Part shown: positions 15,656 to 24,411 of the stretch, in pieces
Layout: each line of letters opens with the position of its first letter
Position numbering within the stretch: the stretch's first letter is position 1
Source: CAVTBT01 sp963733065
GTDB lineage: Bacteria > Actinomycetota > Thermoleophilia > Gaiellales > Gaiellaceae
Assembly (NCBI GenBank): GCA_963733065.1
Contig: CAVTBT010000005.1
Location: 806,001-870,000 of the forward strand
Length of the DNA: 64,000 bases
Direction: 5' to 3'
Made by a program: the position numbers and the translations under genes
The notes under the pieces: generated by a model
The model's database searches: none
Told to the model about the DNA's origin: nothing
Seen by the model: the letters and a program-made list of their open reading frames with translations, nothing else

Positions 15656-17068
15656 ATGACTCGCACCAACACGCTCTGGACGTTCGCGATCACGTCGATC
15701 GCGTTGTTCATGGTCACCCTCGACAACCTGGTCGTCACGACCGCCATCCCCGTGCTGCGGGAAGACCTCAACGCGTCGCTCGAGAGCCTCGAGTGGACCG
15801 TCAACGCGTACACCTTGACCTTCGCGGTGCTGCTCCTGACCGGGGCCGCGCTCGGCGACCGCTTCGGCCGTCGCCGCGTGTTCACGATCGGAGTCGGCAT
15901 CTTCACGCTCGGCTCGATCGGCGCGGCGCTCGCGCCGACCGTGGAGCTGCTCAACGCGGCGCGCGCCGTGCAGGGCCTCGGCGGCGCCATCGTGATGCCG
16001 CTGACACTGACCATCCTCAGCGCCGCGGTGCCGAGGGAGAAGCGCGGCCTCGCGCTCGGCGCCTGGGGCGGCATCAGCGGCCTCGCCGTCGCCTTCGGCC
16101 CGCTCGTCGGCGGCGCCGTCGTCGAGGGCATCTCGTGGCAGTGGATCTTCTGGCTCAACGTGCCCATCGGCCTGCTGCTGATCCCGCTCGGCCTGCTTCG
16201 GCTGACGGAGTCCTACGGCGTCTCGAGCAAGCTCGACCTGCCGGGGCTCGGGCTCGCCAGCGTCGGCCTCTTCGGCATCGTCTGGGGCCTGATCCGCGGC
16301 AACGCCGAGGGCTGGACCAGCCCGGAGATCCTCGCGTCGCTGGGTATCGGCTTCGCGTTCGTCGCGGCGTTCGTCGCGTGGGAGCTGCGCAGCGACCACC
16401 CGATGCTGCCGATGCGGTTCTTCCGCTCGGCGACGTTCTCGCTCGCGAACACCGCGTCGCTGTTCATGTACTTCGGCATGTTCGGCTCGATCTTCCTGCT
16501 GGCGCAGTTCTTCCAGACGGTGCAGGGCTACTCGCCGCTCGGCTCGGGCCTGCGGATCCTGCCGTGGACGCTCGCGCCGATGTTCATCGCCCCGATCGCC
16601 GGTGCGCTTTCCGATCGCATCCCGGCGAAGATGATCATCGGCACCGGGCTCGCGCTGCAGGCCGTCGCGCTCGCGTGGATCGGGATGGTCTCCGCGCCGG
16701 ACACCCCGTACTCGCAGCTGGTCGTCCCGTTCATTCTGGCGGGCGTCGGCATGGCGCTGTTCTTCGCTCCGGTCGCGAACGTCGTCCTCTCGGCCGTGCG
16801 GCCGCAGGAGGAGGGCATCGCTTCGGGCGCCAACAACGCCATCCGCGAGCTCGGCGGCGTCTTCGGCGTCGCGGTGCTGGCCTCGGTGTTCGCCCACCAG
16901 GGCGGCTACGAGAGCGGGCAGGCGTTCGTGGACGGCATGAACCCGGCGCTCTTCATCGGCGCCGGCGTCGTCGGCCTCGGTGCGCTGGCGGCCTTCCTGA
17001 TCCCGGGCAAGCGGCGGGCGCAGGAGCAGCCCGTGGAGGAGTTCGTACCGCAGCTCGAGGCGGCCTGA
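15656..17068 (+). CDS. MFS multidrug efflux transporter (DHA2/EmrB-QacA type)
   Basis: The 470-residue protein has about fourteen membrane helices. It carries DHA2 motifs: LDNLVVTTAIPVL in helix 1 (motif D1), GDRFGRRRVF in the loop between helices 2 and 3 (motif A), and a helix-5 region AWGGISGLAVAFGPLVGG (antiporter motif C). It should export drugs or lipophilic compounds using the proton gradient. A ribosome-binding site (CAGGAG) precedes the ATG. The upstream TetR gene and shared operator sequence make ligand-induced expression likely. Confidence 0.9.
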   Translation: MTRTNTLWTFAITSIALFMVTLDNLVVTTAIPVLREDLNASLESLEWTVNAYTLTFAVLLLTGAALGDRFGRRRVFTIGVGIFTLGSIGAALAPTVELLNAARAVQGLGGAIVMPLTLTILSAAVPREKRGLALGAWGGISGLAVAFGPLVGGAVVEGISWQWIFWLNVPIGLLLIPLGLLRLTESYGVSSKLDLPGLGLASVGLFGIVWGLIRGNAEGWTSPEILASLGIGFAFVAAFVAWELRSDHPMLPMRFFRSATFSLANTASLFMYFGMFGSIFLLAQFFQTVQGYSPLGSGLRILPWTLAPMFIAPIAGALSDRIPAKMIIGTGLALQAVALAWIGMVSAPDTPYSQLVVPFILAGVGMALFFAPVANVVLSAVRPQEEGIASGANNAIRELGGVFGVAVLASVFAHQGGYESGQAFVDGMNPALFIGAGVVGLGALAAFLIPGKRRAQEQPVEEFVPQLEAA

Positions 17069-17077
17069 ACGGCGGGC

Positions 17078-17114
17078 GGGACGTGTCCGGGGGACAGACC
17101 CCCGGACACGTCCC
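17078..17114. repeat. Long perfect palindrome between convergent genes
   Basis: Arms GGGACGTGTCCGGGGG (17078-17093) and CCCCCGGACACGTCCC (17099-17114) are perfectly complementary with loop ACAGA. It lies between the convergent MFS and UbiA genes, so it could end both transcripts. The sequence differs from the palindromes at 4.1 and 22.1 kb and may be a second REP-like family. No T-tract follows on either strand. Confidence 0.65.
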
Positions 17115-17138
17115 CGCGACTCCTGGTTGACCGGGCGG

Positions 17139-18122
17139 TCAGCCCTTGTAGCCGATGACCACGCGCCCGGGCCGGGCGGCGAGCGCCGCCGTGCTCGCGA
17201 GGAACAGCCCGGCGAGCCCCCAGACGAACCCCGTCCGCGCCGGCTCCGCCGCGCCTTCGCCGCCGAGGACGAGCCAGGCCAGGAGGCAGAGCAGGAGGCC
17301 GTTGCCGAGGCGCGCGCCGAGCCCGATCGCGACCTGCTCCTCCCGTGGGTCGGTCGCGCCGGCGAGCCGGAGCAGCATCGCCGCCACGCCGAGGAGCAGC
17401 AGCTCGAGCGGGACAGCGAGCCCGATCGATGGACGGACCGCAACGAGGAGCAGGACGTTCGCGGCGATCAGAGCGCCGAGGCTCACGGCGCACGTCGGCA
17501 GCGTGCCGAAGCGCAGGAGCAGCGTCGGCTTGCCGTAGCGGGCGTCCCCCTCGCGGTCGCGAAAGTCCTTGAGCACGATGCGCGCGAGGAAGAGCGCGGA
17601 CAGCGCCGCCGCGAGCCAGGCGTCGGACCGGTCGAACGCCCGGCCGGCGGCGAGCGCGCCGAGCGCGTACGGGACGGGCACGTAGGCGAGCGCGAGCAGC
17701 ACCGGCGCCAGCCATGTGCGGTACGAGACACGGAGCGGCGGCAGCGAGTAGGCGACGCCGATCGCGAGCGAGCCGGCGACGACGGCTACCGCCGCCCTGC
17801 CCAGCGGCGCCGCCGCGACGAGGGCGGCGACGCACGCCAGCGCGTGCAGCCGCCACAGCGCCGCCTCGTCCGCGTCTCCGGTCACGAGCGGCCGCGCACG
17901 GTCGCCCGGGTGGTTGATCCGGTCGACGTCGGCGTCCGCGATGTCGTTGACGGACGTGGCGGCGACGTAGCTCGCCGCGAGCGCGAGCGCCGCCCACAGC
18001 ACGTCGAGCGAGAACGCCGGCAGCCCGCGCGGCCAGGCGGCGCCGAGCAGCATGAACGTCCAGACCATCGCGGCGACGCGGAAGCGCAGCAGGCGGACGG
18101 ACAGTGCCGGCAGCGCCGTCAC
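17139..18122 (-). CDS. UbiA-family prenyltransferase
   Basis: The 327-residue membrane protein has the UbiA aspartate motif NDIADADVDRINHPGDRARP and a second acidic motif DFRDREGDARYGKPTLL, with about eight membrane helices. UbiA enzymes attach a prenyl chain to an aromatic or sugar acceptor (quinone, heme or decaprenyl-phosphoribose pathways). The substrate cannot be assigned; the nearby glycan genes allow a role in polyprenyl-linked sugars. Its GTG start overlaps the preceding membrane gene (GTGA). Confidence 0.85.
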   Translation of the reverse strand: MTALPALSVRLLRFRVAAMVWTFMLLGAAWPRGLPAFSLDVLWAALALAASYVAATSVNDIADADVDRINHPGDRARPLVTGDADEAALWRLHALACVAALVAAAPLGRAAVAVVAGSLAIGVAYSLPPLRVSYRTWLAPVLLALAYVPVPYALGALAAGRAFDRSDAWLAAALSALFLARIVLKDFRDREGDARYGKPTLLLRFGTLPTCAVSLGALIAANVLLLVAVRPSIGLAVPLELLLLGVAAMLLRLAGATDPREEQVAIGLGARLGNGLLLCLLAWLVLGGEGAAEPARTGFVWGLAGLFLASTAALAARPGRVVIGYKG

Positions 18123-18901
18123 TTGGGCGTGATCACGCGCAGCGGCCAGATCGACGTGAGCACGAGGATGTAGACGACCCACAGCGCGTGGTAGAGGGCG
18201 AGGAACGCGAGGCCGATCCAGAACACGCTGACGATCACCGCAGCGTCGCCCACGAGCCGCGCCTGGTCGGCCGCCCCGCGGAACATGCTCGCTGCGAGCC
18301 AGATCGCGGCTCCGAGCGAGACGGCGACGAGGAGCGAGAGGCTCGAGCTGAACACGAAGCTGGCGTACTCGGCGCCTCCGAGCAGAACGAGGAGCGGCAG
18401 GCCGGCCGAGGCGAAGAGCACGGCGGCGGTCACGACCGCGATGACGACCATGCGCCCGACGCGAACGGGCCGCCGCTCGAGCACGCGCCGCCTGCAGAGG
18501 CGGTAGATCACCGCGAGCGCGGCGCCGTAGACGACGAAGAGGCCGACGGCGATCAGCAGCGCCGCACCGGCATTGCCCGGGTCGGCGAAAGCCTCGAGGC
18601 GCCCTTCCTCGCTCGCCTCGTAGATGGCCTGTGGGCCGAGCACGAACTTCACGAGAACGACGAGCGCGTTGTAGCCGACCGCGAGCAGTGCGATCGTCGA
18701 GGGCAGTCCGAGGTCGCTCCGCAGCACGACGTAGAGCGCACCGGTGGTCAGCGCTCCGACGACGGCGCCGGTTGCGAGGAGCGTCGCCAGGCCCGGCACC
18801 TCGCCGCCGTCACCGGCCTGCGGGACGACCGCGGCGGCCAGGGCCGCGACCCCGAAGGCCGCGCCGATCTTCAGCGCTACCGCCGCTGTCATGCCGGGCA
18901 C
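18119..18901 (-). CDS. Integral membrane protein of unknown function
   Basis: The 260-residue product has about seven or eight hydrophobic helices, no obvious catalytic motif and a short basic loop RLCRRRVLERRPVRVGR in the middle. The GTG at 18901 or the ATG at 18892 could be the start. GTGA coupling to the UbiA gene suggests a shared pathway. It is divergent from the glycosyltransferase at 18940, with 38 bp between start codons. Confidence 0.6.
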   Translation of the reverse strand: MPGMTAAVALKIGAAFGVAALAAAVVPQAGDGGEVPGLATLLATGAVVGALTTGALYVVLRSDLGLPSTIALLAVGYNALVVLVKFVLGPQAIYEASEEGRLEAFADPGNAGAALLIAVGLFVVYGAALAVIYRLCRRRVLERRPVRVGRMVVIAVVTAAVLFASAGLPLLVLLGGAEYASFVFSSSLSLLVAVSLGAAIWLAASMFRGAADQARLVGDAAVIVSVFWIGLAFLALYHALWVVYILVLTSIWPLRVITPK

Positions 18902-18939
18902 CGTACGACGGGGGCAGGACGGCTACGCTCCGGCTGCGA

Positions 18940-19914
18940 ATGGCGCATACCGACGTGCTTCCGGGGCCCGACCCGGCCGCCGAGGGCGAGCCGGCCCCCA
19001 CACCCGAGATCTCCGTCGTCGTCACCGTGCTGAACGAGGCGGCGACCCTCGAGGAGCTCGTACGGCGCACCACGGCGGTGCTCGAGGGCCTCGCGCGGCC
19101 GTTCGAGCTGATCGTCGTCGACGACGGCTCGACGGACGGCAGCTTCGCCGCGCTCGAGCGCCTGCACGAGCAGGATGCGCGCATCCGCGCCGTGCGCTTC
19201 AAGCGCACGTTCGGGCAGCACCCCGCCATGCACGCCGGCCTGTCGCGCGCCCGCGGCGCGATCGTCGTGACGATGGACGGCGACCTCCAGAATCAGCCGG
19301 AGGACATCCCGCGTCTCGTCGAGGCGGTGCAGGCGGGCTACGACGTCGCCAGCGGCCGCCGCGCCGCGCGCCACGACTCCTGGGGGCGCACGCTCCCGAG
19401 CCGCCTCATCAACGGGATGCTCCGGCGCTTCACGGGCGTGGCGATCTCGGACTTCGGATGCGCGTTCAACGCCTATCGCCGCACGGCCGTCGAGCCGATG
19501 CTCGGCGCCATCGGCAGGCAGAAGTTCACGAAGGCGCTGGTGCTCTCCGGCGGCGCGACCGTCACCGAGGTGGACATCGACCACGCGCCGCGGCGCGGCT
19601 CGAGCCGCTACTCGCCGCTCCGGCTGACGCGGCTCGCCCTGCACGTCCTCGCCGGCTTCTGGCCGCAGCCGATCCAGTGGATCGGCGTCGCCCTCGGCAT
19701 GGTGTGCACCGTCCTCGCCACAGGCCTCGGCATCTACGCAATCGTCTACTGGATCGGCGAGAGCGACTTCCCCGGACCGCTGCTCGGCGGCGTCGCGGTG
19801 CTCTTCGTGCTCGGCTTCCAGGGGTTCATCCTCGCGCTCGTGGGCGAGTCGTTGGGCAGAATCCAGCGGGAGGTCGAAGGCCGGCCGCTGTACTCCATCG
19901 ACAAGGAGCTCTGA
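18940..19914 (+). CDS. Polyprenyl-phosphate glycosyltransferase (GT2, DPM1/GtrB-like)
   Basis: The 324-residue protein has a GT2 catalytic domain: ISVVVTVLNEAATLEELVRR, LIVVDDGSTDGS, and the DxD-like MDGDLQNQPEDIP typical of dolichol/polyprenyl-phosphate sugar transferases. Two C-terminal membrane helices (about 235-300) follow. It would transfer glucose, mannose or an amino sugar to polyprenyl phosphate on the inner membrane face, feeding GT-C enzymes such as the one at 25287. TACGCT (18924-18929) lies ten bases before the ATG with no ribosome-binding site. The next start codon directly follows its stop (TGAGTG). Confidence 0.86.
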   Translation: MAHTDVLPGPDPAAEGEPAPTPEISVVVTVLNEAATLEELVRRTTAVLEGLARPFELIVVDDGSTDGSFAALERLHEQDARIRAVRFKRTFGQHPAMHAGLSRARGAIVVTMDGDLQNQPEDIPRLVEAVQAGYDVASGRRAARHDSWGRTLPSRLINGMLRRFTGVAISDFGCAFNAYRRTAVEPMLGAIGRQKFTKALVLSGGATVTEVDIDHAPRRGSSRYSPLRLTRLALHVLAGFWPQPIQWIGVALGMVCTVLATGLGIYAIVYWIGESDFPGPLLGGVAVLFVLGFQGFILALVGESLGRIQREVEGRPLYSIDKEL

Positions 19915-20913
19915 GTGCGCACAAAGCGTGTGTTGGTCACGGGCGGGGCCGGGTTCATCTCGTCGAACCTGATCCGCCACCTCCTCGAGCACACGCGCTA
20001 CGAGGTCGTCTCGCTCGACGCGCTCACCTACGCGGGCAACCTCGAGAACCTGGCCGACGTGATGAGCCACGAGCGGCTGTCGTTCGTCCACGGAGACATC
20101 CGCGACGTGGACCTCGTCCGCGACGTCGTCGCCGAGGTGGACGTGATCGTCAACGCCGCCGCCGAGTCGCACGTCGAGAAGTCGATCGAGGAGGGTGCGT
20201 CCGAGTTCGTGACGACGAACGTCGAGGGGACGCAGATCCTCCTCGACGCGATCCGGGAGACACCCGTCGAGCGCTTCCTGCTCGTCTCGTCGAGCGAGGT
20301 CTACGGCACGGCCGAGCGCGCGCCCATGGACGAGGAGCACCCGCTCAACCCGCGCTCGCCGTACGCGGCGACGAAGGCGGGCGGCGACCGGCTCGCGTAC
20401 AGCTACTGGGTCACGTACGGGCTGCCCATCGTGATCGTGCGCCCGTTCAACAACTACGGCCCCCGGCAGCACCCGGAGAAGGTCGTGCCGCGGTTCGTCA
20501 CGCAGGCGCTGGACGGCGAGCCGTTGACCGTGCACGGCGACGGCCACGCGTCGCGCGACTGGCTCTTCGTCGACGACGACGCGGAGGCGATCGAGGCGCT
20601 GATCGAGGCGCCGCTGGACGCGGTCGCCGGCGAGGTCGTGAACGTCGCGACCGGCGTCGACATCTCCGTTCGCGACGTGGCGCTGCTCGTGCTGGACGTC
20701 GTCGGCTCGGACGCCGGCGTGGTGCACGTGGAGGAGCGGCCGGGCCAGGTCGACCGGCACATCGGCTCGACGGAGAAGCTCGAGCGGCTGACCGGCTGGC
20801 GTGCGCGAACGTCCTTCGAGGCCGGGCTCGAGCGCACCGTCGACTGGTACCGCGAGAACGAGGCCTGGTGGCGGGCCGTCCAGGGCCGCGAGGCACCCGT
20901 CTCCTCGTCCTAG
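19915..20913 (+). CDS. dTDP-glucose 4,6-dehydratase-like SDR enzyme
   Basis: The 332-residue protein follows the RmlB pattern: VLVTGGAGFISSNLIRHLL, DALTYAGNLENL, AAESHVEKSI, SSSEVYG, SPYAATKAGGDR with the catalytic Tyr-Lys, RPFNNYGPRQHPEKVVP, and RDWLFVDDDAEAI. In RmlB the residues before the catalytic Tyr and at the DE pair carry out 4,6-dehydration. The match is strong but a related epimerase or dehydratase is possible. It overlaps the following ATP-grasp gene by 46 bp. The product would be a keto-sugar nucleotide for the DegT enzyme at 22157. Confidence 0.84.
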   Translation: MRTKRVLVTGGAGFISSNLIRHLLEHTRYEVVSLDALTYAGNLENLADVMSHERLSFVHGDIRDVDLVRDVVAEVDVIVNAAAESHVEKSIEEGASEFVTTNVEGTQILLDAIRETPVERFLLVSSSEVYGTAERAPMDEEHPLNPRSPYAATKAGGDRLAYSYWVTYGLPIVIVRPFNNYGPRQHPEKVVPRFVTQALDGEPLTVHGDGHASRDWLFVDDDAEAIEALIEAPLDAVAGEVVNVATGVDISVRDVALLVLDVVGSDAGVVHVEERPGQVDRHIGSTEKLERLTGWRARTSFEAGLERTVDWYRENEAWWRAVQGREAPVSSS

Positions 20914-22099
20914 GCGCCGGCCCGGCGCAGCTCGGCTTCCTCCGCGCGATGCACGACCGCGGGGTCGAGACGGTCGTGGTCGACCGCGATCCCTCGGCGA
21001 TCGCGTTCGAGCTCGCGTCGAGGCGCGCGATCGTGTCGACGGAGGACGAGCCGGCTGTCGAGCGGCTGGCGCGTGCCGAGGGCGTCGCCGGCATCGTCTC
21101 GCCCGGCGCGGACTGGACGGTTGGCGTCGGGGCTCGGATCGCCGAGCGCCTGGGCCTGCCCCATCCGATCGACGCGGCGACAGCCACCCTCGCGACGAAC
21201 AAGCAACGTCAGCGGGCGGCGCTCGCCGCGGCGGGCGTGCCGCAGCCCGCGTCGCGGGTGGTCTCCGGACCTGAGGACGGGTTGCCGGTGCCCTGCGTCG
21301 TCAAGGCGCCGGACCGGCAGGGCCAGCGCGGCCTGGCGCTCGTCCGACGCCGCGAGGAGCTTCCGCGGGCGATCGACGCGGCGATGCGGGCCTCGCGGAA
21401 CGCCACGGCGCTCGTCGAGGAGCTCGTCGAGGGGCCCGAGGTGACCGTCAACGCCGTGTCGATCGACGGGCGGTTCGTGCCGTTGACGGTCACCGACCGG
21501 ATCACGGCCGAGCCGCCCGCGTTCGGGGTCGCGCTCGCGCACGCCTGGCCGAGCGAGCACGATGGCGCCGGCGCCGTGGAGAGCGCGGCCGCTGCCGCCG
21601 CCGCGCTCGGCATCCGAAACGGGCCGACGTACACGCAGCTCCGCCTCGGCGCGGACGGGCCGCGCGTCGTCGAGGTCGCGGCGCGCCTCGGCGGCGGCCA
21701 CGACGCCGAGCTCTGTCGGGCAGCGCTCGGCGTCGACCTGAACGGCCTGGCGCTGGCGTTTGCGCTCGGCGAGGCGGTTTCCGTTCCGGAAACCGCCCAG
21801 GAAGCATTCGGGCGGGGCCTGCGTTCGGCTTCCTCGTGCCGCCCGAAGGGGAGTTGGTCGACGTTCACGGGGTCGAGGACGCACGCGGGGGGGACGGCGT
21901 GCTGGACGTGCTCCTCTATCGTCGGCGCGGGCATGTCTTCGGGCCGTTCCGCCTCGGCGCCGACCGGGCCGGTGCGATCCTCGCTGTTGGCGACAGCCGC
22001 GACGACGCCCTGGAGCGGGCGCGGCGGGCGGCCGAGCGCGTGCGGTTCGAGGTCGCGAGCGCCGCCGCCGGAGCGTCAGCGACGCGTGACGGTGTCTGA
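20868..22099 (+). pseudogene. ATP-grasp ligase, frameshifted
   Basis: A GTG at 20868 opens TRLLVLGAGPAQLGFLRAMH (PreATP-grasp fold) and an ATP-grasp domain with CVVKAPDRQGQRGLALV and VVEVAARLGGGHDAELC. At the G-run 21814-21817 the frame is lost; the homologous continuation PAFGFLVPPEGELVDV appears in another frame and ends at 22099. One base too few, or two too many, explains this. The stop codon and last residues come from the palindromic repeat at 22075-22119. Without the shift it would be an enzyme of about 410 residues. It lies between an RmlB-like and a DegT gene. Confidence 0.7.
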
Positions 22100-22119
22100 C
22101 ACCGTCACGGCTGGCTGAC
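22075..22119. repeat. REP-like palindrome, copy 2 (inverted relative to copy 1)
   Basis: The arms are GTGACGGTGTC (22086-22096) and GACACCGTCAC (22098-22108) with outer arms GTCAGC (22075-22080) and GCTGAC (22114-22119). The unit is the near-exact reverse complement of 4060-4104, including the spacers between inner and outer arms. It overlaps the 3' end of the ATP-grasp gene and contributes its TGA stop. Confidence 0.7.
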
Positions 22120-22156
22120 GAGACCGCCCGGCGGGGCGCGCACTACGCTTCGGCCG

Positions 22157-23281
22157 ATGCAGACGAGACCCGGCACCCGCCGCGTCGGCTTCCAGCCGCC
22201 CGCGATCGGCGACGAGGAGATCGCCGCGGTCGCCGAGACGCTGCGCTCCGGCTGGCTGACGACCGGGCCGCGTGCCGCCGCCCTCGAGGAGCGCATGGCC
22301 GCGTACCTCGAGGTGAACCACGTGCTGGCCGTCGCGTCCGGCACCGCCGCCATGCACCTCAGCCTCGTGGCGCTGGGGGTCGGGCCCGGCGACGAGGTCA
22401 TTACGACGCCGATCACCTGGCCGGCGACCGCGAACGTGATCGTCCACACCGGGGCGACCCCGGTCTTCGTCGACGTCCGTGAGACCGACCTCAACATCGA
22501 CGCCGAGCAGGTTGCAACGGCCGTCACGGAGCGGACGAAGGCCGTCCTGCCGGTGCACCTCGCCGGCCAGCCGTGCGATCTCGACCCGCTGCACGCGCTC
22601 GGGGTGCCGGTCGTCGAGGACGCCGCGCATGCGCTCGAGAGCCGCTATCGCGGGCGCAAGATCGGCGGCCTCTCGGCCACGACGTGCTTCTCGCTCTACG
22701 CCACGAAGAACGTCGCCGCCGGAGAGGGTGGCCTGATCGCGACGAACGACGCCGCGATCGCCGACGCCGTCCGCGAGCTCCGGCTCATGCGCCGCGGCGA
22801 CGGCTCGCTCTACGACATCACGGTGCCCGGCTACAAGGCGAACCTCCCGGACGTGCTCGCCGCGATCGCCCTCGTCCAGCTGGACAAGCTCGACACGCAC
22901 ACACGCGCCCGCGAGCGGCAGTACGCCCTGTACGACGAGGCCGTGGCCGGCCTCGACGGCGTCGAGCCGCTCGCGCGCGACCCACGTGATACCCACGCGC
23001 TCCACCTCTACGCCGTGCGGATCGATGCCGAGCGTTTCGGCGCGGATCGCGACCAGGTGCAGCGCGCCCTGGCGGAGGAAGGGATCTCGACCAGCATCCA
23101 TTTCCTGCCGGTCCATCGGCTGACCTGGTACCGCGAGCGCTTCCCCGACCAGCGGCCGCTGCCGGTGGCCGAGCGCGGCGGCGCCGAGGTGCTCTCGCTG
23201 CCGCTCTCGCCGGCGCACGGCGACGACGACATCGCGGCCGTCGTCGACGCGCTGGTCCGCGTGCGCGACCGGATGGCATGA
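22157..23281 (+). CDS. DegT/DnrJ/EryC1-family PLP aminotransferase
   Basis: The 374-residue sugar aminotransferase has SGTAAMHLSLVALG, Asp165 in VVEDAAHALES and Lys184 in FSLYATKNVAAGEGG, followed by the C-terminal IHFLPVHRLTWYRERF region seen in sugar-nucleotide aminotransferases. TACGCT (22144-22149) lies seven bases before the ATG and there is no ribosome-binding site, so it is probably leaderless. It overlaps the next gene by ATGA. It likely aminates the keto-sugar made by the SDR at 19915. Confidence 0.87.
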   Translation: MQTRPGTRRVGFQPPAIGDEEIAAVAETLRSGWLTTGPRAAALEERMAAYLEVNHVLAVASGTAAMHLSLVALGVGPGDEVITTPITWPATANVIVHTGATPVFVDVRETDLNIDAEQVATAVTERTKAVLPVHLAGQPCDLDPLHALGVPVVEDAAHALESRYRGRKIGGLSATTCFSLYATKNVAAGEGGLIATNDAAIADAVRELRLMRRGDGSLYDITVPGYKANLPDVLAAIALVQLDKLDTHTRARERQYALYDEAVAGLDGVEPLARDPRDTHALHLYAVRIDAERFGADRDQVQRALAEEGISTSIHFLPVHRLTWYRERFPDQRPLPVAERGGAEVLSLPLSPAHGDDDIAAVVDALVRVRDRMA

Positions 23282-24249
23282 AGCGCACCGTCAGGGTCGT
23301 CGGGACCCTCGTGCTCACGACCCTTGCGGTCGCGTATCTCGTCTGGAAGGTCGATCTCGACCAGACGCTCGACATCCTCGCCGACACGCACCTCGGCTGG
23401 TTCGCCCTCTCGATCGGGATCATGGTCGGCACGGCGCTGCCGATGGCGCTGCGCTGGAAGTGGCTGCTGGCCGCGCGCGGCATGCAGGACCGGTTCTGGT
23501 GGCTGACGCGGTCGTACTTCGTCTCCTACAGCGCCAGCCAGATACTGCCGACGGCGATCGGCGGGGACGCCGTGCGGGTGCTGGAGGTCTCGCGCCGCCA
23601 CGGCGGGCGCGTCGCCGACAACACCGCCATCGTCCTGCTCGAGCGCGGGCTCGGCGGCGCGGCGACGGTGCTGCTCGGCGCGATCGGGTTCCTGCTCGCG
23701 ATCGGGCGCTACGACATCGGCGCCTACTTGTGGCTCGAAGGCGCCTTCGTCTTCGGCACGATCGTGATGATCTTCGTCTTCTTCGCGCGTTCCGCGCAGC
23801 CGCTCCTCGCGCGCGGGCGGCCGCTCGCCGCGTCCCTGCGGGTCGAGCGGCCGCTCAAGGCGTTCTACGTCGGTGTGCACGCCTTCCGCGACCACGTCGG
23901 CCTGCTGCTCGGAGTCTTCCTCTTCACGCTCGCGATCCAGGCGGTGCGCGTGCTCGCGATCTGGGCCGCCGCGAAGGCGGTCGGGATCGACGAGTCGCCG
24001 CGCCTGTACTACGTGATGGGCCCGCTGTTCTTCCTCGTGCTGCTGGTGCCGTTCACGCTGAACGGGTTCGCGGTGCGCGAGGCCTTCTTCGTGAGCTTCC
24101 TCGGCGCCGTCGGTGTCGGGGCCGACCAGGCCTTCGCGGCCGGCTTCCTCTTCTTCCTCGTCACCGTCGCGCTCGCACTGCCGGGCGGCGCGATCCTGCT
24201 CTGGGAGGGGCTGCGCGGCGGCGCGCGGCCCAGAGTCGAGCATGGCTAG
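23278..24249 (+). CDS. Flippase-like membrane protein (LPG-synthase N-terminal/AglD family)
   Basis: The 323-residue protein has about eight membrane helices and the family landmarks ALRWKWLLAARG, SYSASQILPTAIGGDAVRV, LLERGLGG and LVPFTLNGFAVREAFFVSFL. This family, related to the membrane part of lysylphosphatidylglycerol synthase, is common in glycan loci and may flip or present lipid-linked sugars. It overlaps the DegT gene by ATGA. Its TAG stop touches the left end of the hairpin element that fills the gap to the next gene. Confidence 0.82.
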   Translation: MKRTVRVVGTLVLTTLAVAYLVWKVDLDQTLDILADTHLGWFALSIGIMVGTALPMALRWKWLLAARGMQDRFWWLTRSYFVSYSASQILPTAIGGDAVRVLEVSRRHGGRVADNTAIVLLERGLGGAATVLLGAIGFLLAIGRYDIGAYLWLEGAFVFGTIVMIFVFFARSAQPLLARGRPLAASLRVERPLKAFYVGVHAFRDHVGLLLGVFLFTLAIQAVRVLAIWAAAKAVGIDESPRLYYVMGPLFFLVLLVPFTLNGFAVREAFFVSFLGAVGVGADQAFAAGFLFFLVTVALALPGGAILLWEGLRGGARPRVEHG

Positions 24250-24411
24250 GAGCTCATTCCGCCGTGAAGCGTTGGGTCGCCGGGCCATGCTGCGCGGCGC
24301 GATGCGGCGTCCTCAGTCGCGCCCATATTGCTCATATGGGCGCTCCCTGCGTCCTTGCCTCGCACCCCGCAGCCTGCCCCGGCGACGAAGCGTCACGACG
24401 GAATGAGCTCC
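24249..24411. repeat. 163-bp inverted-repeat (MITE/structured) element filling an intergenic gap
   Basis: Perfect terminal arms GGAGCTCATTCCG (24249-24261) and CGGAATGAGCTCC (24399-24411) extend inward as an imperfect stem (up to about 24283 and 24378). At the centre is a second perfect hairpin, GCGCCCATA (24319-24327) with TATGGGCGC (24335-24343). The left end overlaps the stop codon of the gene upstream and the right arm contains the ATG of the next gene. The whole segment could fold as one long hairpin RNA. It looks like a miniature inverted-repeat element or a structured RNA. No transposase gene is present. Confidence 0.65.

Noticed and set aside
15437..17443. A 668-codon minus-strand open frame opposite the MFS gene
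   Set aside because: Shadow of the transporter; composition is Arg/Asp/Gln/Glu-rich and crosses several real genes and a terminator.
24328..24402. Upstream ATG (24328) for the glycosyltransferase at 24403
   Set aside because: The added 25 residues would be translated from the hairpin element and are not GT2-like.
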